This document shows, piece by piece, positions 47,942-56,700 of a DNA stretch of 59,088 bases. This DNA comes from Acidobacteriota bacterium. GTDB lineage: Bacteria > Acidobacteriota > Terriglobia > Bryobacterales > Bryobacteraceae. The stretch is taken from NCBI GenBank assembly GCA_005808475.1, contig SYLY01000291.1, forward strand, positions 1-59,088, in the 5' to 3' direction. The position numbers and the translations under genes are program-made. How positions within the stretch are numbered: position 1 is the stretch's first letter; each line of letters starts with the position of its first letter. The notes beneath the pieces were generated by a model, which searched no databases, was not told the DNA's origin, and saw only the letters and a list, made by a program, of their open reading frames with translations.

Positions 47942-48619
47942 TCAGCGGAAGTAGTGGAACGGGTTGGAGAAACGGCGGGCGAGATCCTCCTCGTCCTCGT
48001 ACATGAAGCGGAACTCCTCCCCGCCGAGCGTTCCCGTTTCGTCGTGGCTCCGGAACCGCGCCCGGAACTCGGCGGCGATGGCCTCGTGCACGCCTTCGCG
48101 GCCGGCGCGCAAGGAGAGTTCCCCCGTGCGGTAGACCACCGTGTATGTCTGGCTGCTGTACTCGAAGATCGAAGAGACGTGCTCGGCGAACATCGCCGTG
48201 ATGGCGCCCTCGAAGTCGGGCTCCGCCTCCTTCCAGCGTTGCATCGCCAGTTCGAACGCCGTCGTCTGAAAGACGATGGGAAACGGACTCAGTTTGACGA
48301 GTTCCTCCGGCCGGTAGGCCGGATGCCCTTCGCCGCCTTCCGGATGCTCCGCCAGGATTTCGATGAAGCGGTTCGCGAGCGGCTTCCGGAGCGGAAGGTC
48401 GTACCAAAGCTCGCGGTCCCGATCGGACTCGATGACGACGATCAGATACGGCGAAGTGAACTCCCGATCCGGCGCGGCGTCGAGACCGGCGTGATAGCCG
48501 GTGATGCCGTGCGCCGTCTTCAGCCAGTCGAGGAAAACGCGGTAGACAAGCGCCTGTTGCTTCTCGCCGCAACGGATCGCCAGGCACTCCTCCCAGACGG
48601 CGCGTTCGGCGGCTCTCAT
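47942..48619 (-). CDS. Hypothetical cytoplasmic protein (225 aa)
   Basis: No family is recognised. The ATG at 48619 has GGGGTGG upstream; the much longer in-frame extension lies opposite the DUF1501 gene and is shadow. There is no signal peptide or membrane helix. Notable segments are EECLAIRCGEKQQALVYRVF, SPYLIVVIESDRDRELWYDLPL, FEGAITAMFAEHVSSIFEYS and a charged C-terminus. It is convergent with the TIGR03437 gene and divergent from the DUF1501 gene. Codon use and length argue that it is a real gene. Confidence 0.65.
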   Translation of the reverse strand: MRAAERAVWEECLAIRCGEKQQALVYRVFLDWLKTAHGITGYHAGLDAAPDREFTSPYLIVVIESDRDRELWYDLPLRKPLANRFIEILAEHPEGGEGHPAYRPEELVKLSPFPIVFQTTAFELAMQRWKEAEPDFEGAITAMFAEHVSSIFEYSSQTYTVVYRTGELSLRAGREGVHEAIAAEFRARFRSHDETGTLGGEEFRFMYEDEEDLARRFSNPFHYFR

Positions 48620-48661
48620 GCCACCCCGATTTTCGCACGTCCGGATCGATGCCGAAAAAAG

Positions 48662-48667
48662 TACAAT
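48662..48667 (+). promoter_or_regulatory. -10-like hexamer TACAAT, 9 bases before the start at 48677
   Basis: A TACAAT in the context AAAAAAGTACAATC is the same GTACAATC octamer seen before the SBBP gene (11615-11622). It is followed after 9 bases by the ATG, so the transcript would be nearly leaderless. Confidence 0.45.
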
Positions 48668-48676
48668 CAAGAGCGA

Positions 48677-50095
48677 ATGCTCCCGGTCCACTCCCGCCGC
48701 CATTTCCTTCGCCATTCGGGCGCCGGCCTCGGAACCGCCGCGCTCGCGCACCTGCTCGCCGAAGAGGGCCTGGCCGCCAGGGACCCCATGGCCCCGCGCG
48801 CCAGCCACTTCCCCGCCAAGGCCAAGAACGTCATCTTCCTCTTCATGGAAGGCGGCCCCAGCCAGATGGATCTCTACGATCCCAAGCCGGAACTGGTCAA
48901 GTGGTCCGGCAAGCCGCTGCCCGAATCGCTGACCAAGGAGTATGGAGCCAGACTCGCGTTCACCAAGCCCGACGCGGCGGTGCTCGCCAGTCCGCGGACC
49001 TTCCGCCCATACGGGCAGTCCGGCCTGGAGTTCTCCGACTACATTCCGAACATCGCCGCCAACGCGGACCGCATCTGCCTTGTGCGGTCCATGTACACCG
49101 ACGCGTTCAACCACCACCCCGGCCAGTTGCTGCTGTTCAGCGGCAGCACCCAGTTCGGCCGCCCGAGCATGGGCGCGTGGGCCGCTTATGGGCTGGGCAG
49201 CGAATCGCGCAACCTGCCCGCGTTCGTCGTGCTCGCATCGGGCCGCGGCACCTCCGGCGGCGTCACCAATTGGACCAGCGGATTCCTGCCCTCCACCTAT
49301 CAGGGCGTCGTCTTCCGCAACTCCGGCGACCCCATCCTCTACTTGTCCAATCCCGAAGGCCTCGCCGCGAACACGCAGCGCCTCACTCTGGACGCGCTCA
49401 AGGAGCTCAACGAAGCGCACATGGCCGAAACGCGCGACACCGAAATCGACTCGCGCATCGCGTCCTACGAACTCGCCTTCCGCATGCAATCGGCCGCGCC
49501 CGAACTGCTCGACTTCTCCACCGAATCGCAGGCCACGCTCGACATGTACGGCGTCGGCAAGCAGCCCACCCATCCGTACGCCTCCAACTGCCTGCTCGCG
49601 CGGCGCATGGTGGAGCGCGGCGTTCGATTCGTGATGCTCGCCCACGCCAGTTGGGACGACCACTCGGACCTCAATAAAAAGCTGAAGGAAAACACCGCCA
49701 TCACCGACCGGCCCATCGGCGCGCTTCTCACCGATCTCCAGCGCCGCGGCCTGCTCGATTCCACGCTCGTCGTCTGGATGGGCGAGTTCGGACGCACGCC
49801 GATGGTCGAGATGCGCGGCGGGCCCACGGCGCTCGAAAACGCGGGCCGCGATCATCATCCCTTCGCATTCTCGATGTGGATGGCCGGCGGCGGCATCAAA
49901 GGCGGCCAGGTTGTGGGCAAGACCGACGACTTCGCCTTCCACATCGCCGAGGACAAGATCCACGTGCACGACCTGCAGGCAACCATCATGCACGCGCTCG
50001 GTTTCGATCATACCCGGCTGACCTTCCGCCACCTGGGCCGCGACTTCCGCCTCACCGACGTCCACGGCAACGTCGTGCCGAAGCTGCTCGCCTGA
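48677..50095 (+). CDS. DUF1501 family protein (sulfatase-like), Tat-type signal
   Basis: A 472-residue protein with a Tat-like N-terminus (SRRHFLRHSGAGLGTAALAHLL). DUF1501 features are in order: VIFLFMEGGPSQMDLYDPKP, NADRICLVRSMYTDAFNHHPG, GRPSMGAWAAYGLGS, RRMVERGVRFVMLAH followed by a WDDHSD segment, DSTLVVWMGEFGRTP and AGRDHHPFAFSMWMAGGG. The family adopts an alkaline-phosphatase-like fold; its partner is normally a DUF1549/DUF1553 cytochrome-type protein, absent here. The function is unknown. It is followed after one base by the flavoprotein gene (TGATATG), so the pair is an operon. Confidence 0.9.
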   Translation: MLPVHSRRHFLRHSGAGLGTAALAHLLAEEGLAARDPMAPRASHFPAKAKNVIFLFMEGGPSQMDLYDPKPELVKWSGKPLPESLTKEYGARLAFTKPDAAVLASPRTFRPYGQSGLEFSDYIPNIAANADRICLVRSMYTDAFNHHPGQLLLFSGSTQFGRPSMGAWAAYGLGSESRNLPAFVVLASGRGTSGGVTNWTSGFLPSTYQGVVFRNSGDPILYLSNPEGLAANTQRLTLDALKELNEAHMAETRDTEIDSRIASYELAFRMQSAAPELLDFSTESQATLDMYGVGKQPTHPYASNCLLARRMVERGVRFVMLAHASWDDHSDLNKKLKENTAITDRPIGALLTDLQRRGLLDSTLVVWMGEFGRTPMVEMRGGPTALENAGRDHHPFAFSMWMAGGGIKGGQVVGKTDDFAFHIAEDKIHVHDLQATIMHALGFDHTRLTFRHLGRDFRLTDVHGNVVPKLLA

Positions 50096-50096
50096 T

Positions 50097-51179
50097 ATGC
50101 GAGTCGCGGTGGTGGGAGCCGGCGCGTTCGGCGGATGGACCGCGTTGCACCTGCTTCGGGCGGGCTGCGACGTCACGTTGATCGACGCGTGGGGCGCGGC
50201 CAATTCGCGATCGTCTTCCGGCGACGAGACGCGCGTGATTCGCGGAGCCTACGGTCCGAACGCGATGTACACGCGCATGGTGGCCCGATCGGTTCCGATG
50301 TGGCGCGATCTCGAGGCCGCGGCCGGCCAGACGCTGCTGCACTCGGTTGGGTCGCTGTGGATGGCGCCGGAGGGCGGCGATGAGTGGGAACGGGCCTCGC
50401 TCGAGAATATTCGCGCCGCCGGCATGAGTGTCGAAGTGCTGCGCCGGGACGGCCTCGAGCGGCTGCATCCAGGCGTAAACTGGAGCGGCATCGCGTGGGC
50501 GCTGTTCGAGCCGGACCTCGGATACCTGATGGCGCGCCGCGCCTGTCAGGCGGTGGTGCGCATGTTCGAACGCGAAGGCGGACGGTATCTGATCCAAACC
50601 GAAGTCCCACCCGCGGACGCCGCGGTGTGCGCTTGCGGACCGTGGCTCGGCGCGATGATCCCCGATGTCCTGGGCGCGCTCATTACCGCGACTCGGCAGG
50701 AGGTTTTCTACTTCGGCGATGCGCCGGGACGCGCTCCGTTCCCGGCCTGGGTCGACAACACCGCGCCGCGCCACTACGGCATCGCCGGCAACGAGGGGCG
50801 CGGATTCAAGGCCGCGCGCGACGTACCGGGACCGGAGTGGGATCCCACTGCCGGCGACCGGACGCCGTCCGCCGAGCCCCTCGCCGACGCGCGCGCCTAC
50901 GTGGCGTTCCGCTTCCCCAGGCTCGCTGACGCCCCCCTGCTCGAATCGCGCGTCTGCCAGTACGAGATGAGCGCGGACGGCCACCTCATCCTCGACCGCC
51001 ACCCCGGCGGCGGACCGGTGTGGTTCGCCGGCGGAGGATCGGGGCACAGCTTCAAGATCGCGCCCGCGGTGGGCGAGCACATGATGGAACTGGTGCTTGG
51101 GAAGCGACAACCGGACCCGGCGTTCGCGCTGGCGCGCTTCGGTTCGGGTCCGGTGGAACGGCGTTGGGAGCGGAAGTAG
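50097..51179 (+). CDS. FAD-dependent oxidoreductase (DAO/sarcosine-oxidase-like)
   Basis: A 360-residue protein with an N-terminal FAD motif (VAVVGAGAFGGWTALHLLRAG), the DAO-family segment SSGDETRVIRGAYG and a C-terminal GGPVWFAGGGSGHSFKIAPAVGE that closes the FAD site. It is similar in length and pattern to monomeric sarcosine oxidase/solA-type enzymes, which oxidise N-methyl or secondary amines and release H2O2. No signal peptide is present. Its stop (51177-51179) coincides with the start of a 155-base repeat that comes from the M56 gene downstream. Confidence 0.88.
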   Translation: MRVAVVGAGAFGGWTALHLLRAGCDVTLIDAWGAANSRSSSGDETRVIRGAYGPNAMYTRMVARSVPMWRDLEAAAGQTLLHSVGSLWMAPEGGDEWERASLENIRAAGMSVEVLRRDGLERLHPGVNWSGIAWALFEPDLGYLMARRACQAVVRMFEREGGRYLIQTEVPPADAAVCACGPWLGAMIPDVLGALITATRQEVFYFGDAPGRAPFPAWVDNTAPRHYGIAGNEGRGFKAARDVPGPEWDPTAGDRTPSAEPLADARAYVAFRFPRLADAPLLESRVCQYEMSADGHLILDRHPGGGPVWFAGGGSGHSFKIAPAVGEHMMELVLGKRQPDPAFALARFGSGPVERRWERK

Positions 51180-51333
51180 CTACAACAGCCGGAAATTCAC
51201 TTCCACGTTGGCCGCGACACGGACCGGTTTGCCCTCGATCTTCCCGGGCTCGAACCGCCACTGCTCCACGGCCCTGATCGCCTGCACGTCCAAACCCGGA
51301 TCGAGCGGCGCCACCACCTTCACACGTTGCGGC
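51179..51333 (-). repeat. Copy A: duplicate of the 3' end of the M56/TonB gene
   Basis: 155 bases matching 52128-52282 with two mismatches. It encodes the last ~50 codons of the TonB-like C-terminal domain, including the stop (CTA at 51180-51182). It is detached from any start and non-functional. Confidence 0.93.
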
Positions 51334-51379
51334 GCTCACGGGATAATCAAGGCCTATGCCTATGAGACGAGGAAGGGCG

Positions 51380-51625
51380 TCATTTCGGATGAGGAATCAA
51401 ACTGATAATTCGATATACATCGTCCTCAATCTTGAAGTAAAATCTCCAACTCTTATCGACGCGAGCTTGCCACCAATCATGGGATTCGTCGTACTTCTTG
51501 GCCCTAAGCGAAGGGTGCCTGAGGTTCTGTTCGAGCAGTCTAATCTACTTGAAGAACGCCTGACGTGCCGATTCGGGCATGGTCCTTAGAGCCTCCTCTA
51601 CGGCCGTGCTATAAAGGGCGGTCAT
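51380..51625 (-). pseudogene. RelE/ParE-family toxin with an in-frame amber codon
   Basis: The ATG at 51623-51625 overlaps the antitoxin stop (ATGA). The frame would encode 81 residues (MTALYSTAVEEALRTMPESA..., later QNLRHPSLRAKKYDES, then WWQARVDKSWRFYFKI and YRIISLIPHPK), the RelE/ParE fold with its typical C-terminal strand and basic residues. Codon 27 is TAG (51545-51547) between FFK and IRLLEQ; CAG to TAG is the simplest cause. A product would need suppression or a restart, so it is probably dead. The DNA is clearly AT-richer than the surroundings. Confidence 0.8.
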
Positions 51626-51933
51626 CGGGAGCGTTTGCTTTGCTTTGCTCCCGGCTGCATCAGACCGTTCTTCATGTGAGCAATCATTTCATCGGCGCTG
51701 CCAAAAGGTCCGTGAAAAGAGCCGCCCTCCGCGGCGGCGAGCTGGGCATCGATGGTGCGCCGCTCTACTGGGGTGTATTCTTCATCCATGGCCGGAGCTG
51801 GTGGAACTGGCTTCATGGTGATAACACCCTCCATGACGCTTACATCAAGACGATCCCCCACCTTCAAACTAACCTGCTTTCGAATTCGAAGGGGTAGGGC
51901 TTCTTGAATCTGCTCTGTAAAGATGATCGTCAT
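51622..51933 (-). CDS. AbrB/MazE-like antitoxin
   Basis: A 103-residue protein. An N-terminal swapped-hairpin AbrB DNA-binding domain (FTEQIQEALPLRIRKQVSLKVGDRLDVSVMEGVITMKPV, in pieces shorter than the full stretch) is followed by an acidic C-terminal tail that would bind the toxin (MDEEYTPVERRTIDAQ, FGSADEMIAHM). The ATG at 51933 is preferred over 51960 because it opens directly into the AbrB domain. It is upstream of and coupled to the broken RelE-like gene. Two 10-base direct repeats 19-43 bases upstream are a likely operator. Confidence 0.85.
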   Translation of the reverse strand: MTIIFTEQIQEALPLRIRKQVSLKVGDRLDVSVMEGVITMKPVPPAPAMDEEYTPVERRTIDAQLAAAEGGSFHGPFGSADEMIAHMKNGLMQPGAKQSKRSR

Positions 51934-51952
51934 CCGGACAACCTTAGCTCCT

Positions 51953-51976
51953 GCACCCAAAGCATAGCACCCAAAG
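51953..51976 (-). promoter_or_regulatory. Tandem 10-base repeat CTTTGGGTGC, likely antitoxin operator
   Basis: Two identical decamers (51967-51976 and 51953-51962 on the minus strand) are separated by TATG and lie just upstream of the AbrB-like antitoxin start. The 14-base period is compatible with an AbrB-type dimer binding on one face. Confidence 0.45.
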
Positions 51977-52015
51977 GGGATTCCGTGAAGTACTTGACGA
52001 GTGGCCTTACGCGGA

Positions 52016-52127
52016 AGGCCACCACGCCAGCGGGTGGAACCAGTAGACTCCGCATGCCGCCTGCGACAGCAGCAGCCACCAATGATCGCGCCGGTGCGGG
52101 TGCGCCCGATCGTGCTCGACGACCGCG
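52016..52127 (-). repeat. Copy C: duplicated internal fragment of the M56 gene
   Basis: About 112 bases corresponding to 52711-52822 at a constant offset of 695 bases, roughly 90% identical. It encodes a decayed version of the zinc-site region: HRRDHWWLLLSQAACGVYWFHPL is kept in part, but the HELAH motif has become EHDRAH. It abuts the intact gene's 3' end. Confidence 0.85.
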
Positions 52128-52282
52128 GCTACAACAGGCGGAAGTTCACTTCCACGTTGGCCGCGACACGGACCGGTTTGCCCTCGATCTTCCCGGGCTC
52201 GAACCGCCACTGCTCCACGGCCCTGATCGCCTGCACGTCCAAACCCGGATCGAGCGGCGCCACCACCTTCACACGTTGCGGC
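52128..52282 (-). repeat. Copy B: 3' end of the intact M56 gene (partner of copy A)
   Basis: The functional partner of the repeat at 51179-51333 (offset 949 bases); 153 of 155 bases are identical. Confidence 0.93.
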
Positions 52283-53259
52283 AGACCCTTCTCGTCGATC
52301 TCGAGCGAGAGCTTCACCGACCCGCTGATCTTGGCTTCGCGCGCTTCCTGCGTGTAGGAAGGCTCCACCTTGGACTTCACCCTGGGAGGCGTCGCGCCAT
52401 CTTCGCCCACCTTGTACACCTTCTGTGCGGCGACCGGCGCCGCCACCAGCAAAGCGAAACACGCGGCCGCGGCCGACGCCGCCATCGCTCCACGCCGCGT
52501 CATCGCCGCGCGATTCACCGCCGGATCCAGGATCGCGCGGATCCGCCCCTCGAGTGGAGTCTGCCCCGCCACGGCGATCGCCCCGGCCGGAGCCGCCACC
52601 CCCGACTTCGCCACCGCCACGAGCGTCTCCGCGTAGCCCGCCGGAGCCTCTCCGCGCCGCAGCACCAGATCGTCGCAAGCCCGTTCGCGATCCTCCGAGG
52701 CCTTGCGCGCCGACCACCAGACCAGCGGGTGGAACCAGTACACTCCGCACGCCGCCTGCGACAGCAGCAGCCACCAATGATCGCGACGGTGCGCGTGCGC
52801 CAGTTCGTGCCCGATGACAGCGGCGCGCGATTCGCCCACGGGCAGCAGCACGACCGGACGCAACAACCCCCACGTGAACGGCATCACGCCAGCCGCCGCG
52901 CGGCGGATCTCGACGCCTTCGCGCGCGCTTTCGCGAGACGCGGCGCGGACCATCGACGCGGCGCGCGCGTGGCCCATCGCGAATCGCGCGGCCATGGCCA
53001 GCGCGCCGGCGATCCACGCCCATCGCATCCAGTCGAACGAGCCGGCCGCGCCGGCGGCCGCGCCAGCCGCGGCGTTCAACGCGAACGACGCGCCGGAAGG
53101 CAGCGCCACCGGCGGCGCCAGCCACGCCAACAACGGCAGCGCCAGGGCGGCGGCCAATCCTAGCGTGCGAATCATATGCCTTGCCGAAGCGGGTATTCGC
53201 CGCGGGATCGAGGCCAGAACCTCGGCGGCGCAGAGCAGTAGAGTGACTTTCAGGATCAT
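52129..53259 (-). CDS. M56 (BlaR1/MecR1-type) membrane metallopeptidase fused to a TonB C-terminal domain
   Basis: A 376-residue protein. Hydrophobic N-terminal helices precede the M56 zinc motif HELAHAHRRDH (about residue 152), with WFHPLVWW and a downstream ERACDD segment supplying the third ligand region. Another hydrophobic helix (GAMAASAAAACFALLVAAPVAA) comes before a periplasmic TonB_C domain (SGSVKLSLEIDEKGLPQRVKV, AIRAVEQWRFEPG). In place of the penicillin-binding sensor of BlaR1 it therefore has a TonB-like module, a fusion common in Acidobacteria. It overlaps the BlaI gene by ATGA, so it would act on that repressor. Its 3' part was the source of a local duplication. Confidence 0.9.
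   Translation of the reverse strand: MILKVTLLLCAAEVLASIPRRIPASARHMIRTLGLAAALALPLLAWLAPPVALPSGASFALNAAAGAAAGAAGSFDWMRWAWIAGALAMAARFAMGHARAASMVRAASRESAREGVEIRRAAAGVMPFTWGLLRPVVLLPVGESRAAVIGHELAHAHRRDHWWLLLSQAACGVYWFHPLVWWSARKASEDRERACDDLVLRRGEAPAGYAETLVAVAKSGVAAPAGAIAVAGQTPLEGRIRAILDPAVNRAAMTRRGAMAASAAAACFALLVAAPVAAQKVYKVGEDGATPPRVKSKVEPSYTQEAREAKISGSVKLSLEIDEKGLPQRVKVVAPLDPGLDVQAIRAVEQWRFEPGKIEGKPVRVAANVEVNFRLL
52711..52822 (-). repeat. Copy D: source region of the internal fragment (partner of copy C)
   Basis: Part of the intact M56 gene coding for the HELAH zinc motif and the WWLLLSQAACGVYWFHP segment; duplicated 695 bases to the left as copy C. Confidence 0.85.
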
Positions 53260-53639
53260 GGGGTTCCCTTTCGTTTCGCTTGTTCCACCAACTCCGACAA
53301 CCGGTCCAACTCCTCCCGCGTGAACCTGGCATCCGGCGTTCCCAATAACGCCGTGACCGCTCCGGCGGCCGATCCGCCGAAGAATGTGTCCACCAGCTTC
53401 CGCAACGCCGGGATCCGCGCCTTCCCGGCGGGCGTGGCGGATCGATAGACGTACCTCCCCTCGCGATCCACGTGCCGCGCCGCGCCCTTGTCCTCGAGGA
53501 TCTTGAGCGTCGCGCGAACCGCGGAATAGCTGGGTGGATCGTCCAGCTCCTCACGCACCTCCGCCGCCGAGGCCTCGCCCCGGCGCCAGAGGATTTACAT
53601 GATTTGCCGCTCGCGGCGGCTGAGTGCGTCTCCGGTCAT
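53256..53639 (-). pseudogene. BlaI/MecI/CopY-family repressor with an early ochre codon
   Basis: A full-length frame of 127 codons starts at the ATG at 53639 (MTGDALSRRERQIM) and continues as ILWRRGEASAAEVREELDD, the family's first HTH helices. Codon 15 is TAA (53595-53597). After it the sequence is normal BlaI (PPSYSAVRATLKILEDKG, HVDREGRYVYRSA, and a C-terminal dimerisation helix). The position usually holds an acidic or polar residue, so one base change suffices. Restart at GTG 53558 would give a 100-residue product without the first helices. It overlaps the M56 gene by ATGA. Confidence 0.8.
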
Positions 53640-53661
53640 CGTATGCTAAAAAACCTGCTAC

Positions 53662-53697
53662 TGCTAAAATACTAGCATCACCGCCCGGCCGCGTCAA
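53662..53697 (-). promoter_or_regulatory. BlaI-type promoter and operator
   Basis: On the minus strand TTGACG (53692-53697) and TAGTAT (53669-53674) are 17 bases apart. The -10 lies inside a 16-base dyad TGCTAAAATACTAGCA (53662-53677, arms TGCTA/TAGCA). Two further TGCTA half-sites follow at 53644-53648 and 53656-53660. This is the usual arrangement for autorepression by a BlaI-family dimer. Confidence 0.65.
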
Positions 53698-53703
53698 TCG
53701 GAA

Positions 53704-56700
53704 TCAGAAATACATCTTCAGCCCAAGCTGAATCCGCCGGATGCCGCCGATGTTGGCCCCGATGTCGGCATAAGCCGGAGCGAGATTCGTCGCCGCGACC
53801 GGCGGATTCGCGAAGCGCTGGTAGTCCAGATTCTGATACACGGTGAAGTTGTTGCCGTTCGTCTGGAAGAACGGATGGTTCAGCGCGCCGAACAACTCCG
53901 CGCGGAAGGCGAACCGGATCTGCTCGCGCACCGGGAACTCCTTGAGAATCGCCGCGTTGAAGCTCTGCGTCCACGGCATGCGCACGTGATCCAGTACGCG
54001 GGGCGCGTTGCCGACGGTGAGGCGGGTGGGCGGCCGATAGGCCCGGAGCACATCGATATAGGGAGCCCGCTGCGTCACCGGGTTGTTGACGTTCCGCCGC
54101 CATCCGGGCAGAATCGGATCCACGCCCGGAACCAGACTCGCGCGGATGCGGCCCACGTCGTCCGGGAATCCGGCGCTGTTGCCCAGATGCGCCTGCAGCG
54201 GCAGCCCGCTCGACATTTGCCCCACGCCGCTCAGCTTCCAATTCCCCAGGATCTTGTTGGACCAGCCCCGCGTCCGGAAAGGAACGTCCCAGTTGTAGTT
54301 GAAGCGGAACACGTGCGGAATCGAGAATACCGAGATCGACTTCTCGAGACTCCGGATTCCGCCGCGGAGCTGCGGGAATCCGGTGCCCCAATTCTGGATG
54401 TTGTCGTTGCAGAACTGGCCGTCGCACGAGGAATCGTCGATCGACTTCATCCACGTGTAGTTCACCGTGAACTGCAAGCCGCGCGAGAACTTGCGGACGA
54501 AGTTCGTTTGCAGCGCGTTGTAGCTGGAACTGTAGCCTTGCGCGATCGGGTTGCCGATGCTGCTCATCGTCGGGATGCCGCGCAGCAGATCCTGCCGCGC
54601 CACGGTGACGATGTTGCCGTTGGGGTCGCGCAGACCCGCCGGATTCGGCAGCCGCTCGCCCATGTTCTCCCCCGCCAGAAACTGCGTCGTGTAGCCGGGA
54701 AGGTCGATCGTGTTGTATAGCGCCGACGGCCCGAATAGCTGCGTTCCTTTCGAACCGACGTAGTTGACCTCGAGTCCGTAGTCCTTGCCGAACTGGAAGC
54801 CCAACCCGAAGTTCCATTGCTGCATGTAGGGGATGGTCACGTCGCGGTTCAGATAATAGACCTGGTTGACGTTCTGCGTCTCCACCAGCTTGCCGTCCTT
54901 GGGAGGCGTGTAGCCGCCCTGGGGAAGCACCAGCGGGTTCGACTCCATCTGCACCCAGCCGCCGTTGGCCGCGCCCGCCGACGCCAGTTGATCGGGCCTC
55001 GGGTTCAGATCGGGGATCGGAATTCGGAACAAGCCGTTGGTGGGCACGTGCGAGATCGCATAGGCCCCGCGAATCACCGCCATGCCGCCGATGGAGCGCG
55101 GCAGCCGGTAGGCGAAGCCGATGCGAGGCTCGATGTTGTTGTACCGCGTGGGCCACAAAGTCTTCGGCGCGCCGCCCAGTCCGTGCAGTTGGATATAGCC
55201 GCCCAGTTCCTGCCCGCGCGAGTTGACCACCTTGCCGGGAACGAAGGAGCCCTGGTTGTGGTTCTTCTCCGAGCGGGGGACTTCTATTTGATATCGCGCT
55301 CCCAGATTCAACGTCAGGCGCGGCGTCAACTTGTAGTCGTTCTGCACGAACGCGGAATAGTATTTCCACCGGTACTGATACGAGATCGCCGCCGGCGCCA
55401 TGCTGATGCCCGACGGATAACCCAGTAGCAGCGACGCCATCGCGTAACCGGTGGTGAGGCCCGAGGCGCCCAACGCCCCCAGCGTGGAGGACGCACCGAT
55501 ATTGGTCATGCCGCCGCCGAACCCCCAGTTCCCCTGAACGCTCGCCAGGTCGATCAGGTTCTGCTGCGGAGCCTGGAACTCGAACCCCGCCTTCAGATTG
55601 CTGCGCCCGCGCGTCCAATTGAAGATGTTCACCAACTGGAAGAAGTTGTCGATCTCGTAGTTGCCGATGCTGGTTCCCGCGTTGAACATGCCTTCGCCGA
55701 GGCCCACGATCGGAAAGCCCCGCTCCAGCCGCGACGGAAAGCCGAACTCCTGGAACCAGTTCTTCGAAAGCTGCTCGTCGGACTCGCGCCGCGCGATGTT
55801 GGAGCGGTTGAATCCCAGCCGCAGGTCGTTCACCTTGTTGCCGCCCCACACGTGCGTGTCGTTCAGCGCGATGTTGGTGCCGGTGGACGTGTCGGTGGGC
55901 ACCGACTCGAGCAACCCGGGAATGAACGCGCGCAGACCCTTCACCGGCACTTGCGCGAACCGGAACGACATCCTGTTGGCGGAGGTCACCACCTGATCCA
56001 GCTTGATGGTGTAGCGGTTGTCGGTGTTGCGCACGTTGCGGAAAACCGAGTAGTTCTGTCCCAGCGAGTTGAGCGCCATGTTCGGCAGTGGATAGAGCTT
56101 CGCCACCTTCTGCCCCGCGGGCGAGATGAAACGCTTCGGGATCACCGCGCCTTCCCAAAGCGGATACGCCTCGTTCGCGCCCAGTTGGATGCGCTGATTG
56201 GTGAGCGTGCCCACCGGGCTGAATTCGAACTGCCGGAAGATGTACACCCGCTGGTTGGCCGTGGTGTTGTAGATGGACCGCGAGAAATCGCCCTCGCGTT
56301 CGAGCTCCGTGGGGACCCGCGTGAAGGCCGATAGCTGTGTGTAGTGCCGCAGCGGCTCGAAACCGGCGAAGAAGAACGTGCGATTGCGGCCGTCGTAGAG
56401 CTTGGGGATGTACACCGGACCGCCGATGTCGGCCCCGCCGCGCCAGTAGCGGACCTGTCCCTTCCTGTCGAACGTATTGCGATACGGAGCCGCGTTCAGC
56501 ACGTCGTTCTGGCTGAACGAGAACAGCACGCCCCGCAACTTGTTCGTGCCGGACTTGGTGGTCATGCTCACGATCCCGCCGCCCACGCGCCCATACTCCG
56601 CCGAGTAGGCATTCTGCTGCACCGACACCTCGGCGATCGCGTCCGACGAGAACGACAGTGAGATCCGCCCGAGGAACATCGCATTGTTAGAGACGCCGTC

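Larger units (their letters stand above)
51334..52015 (-). mobile_element. Inserted toxin-antitoxin cassette (~680 bases)
   Basis: The segment between repeat copies A and C has no counterpart in the intact M56 gene. It contains the AbrB-like antitoxin and RelE-like toxin and is visibly AT-richer. It replaces about 427 bases of a duplicated piece of the M56 gene. No transposase, integrase or terminal repeats were seen, so how it moved is unclear. Confidence 0.6.

Noticed and set aside
46847..48676. Long in-frame extension before the DUF1501 start
   Set aside because: Shadows the TIGR03437 gene and the hypothetical gene; the Tat signal begins at 48677.
48620..50203. Long in-frame extension before the hypothetical gene at 47942-48619
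   Set aside because: Opposite the DUF1501 gene with no recognisable domain.
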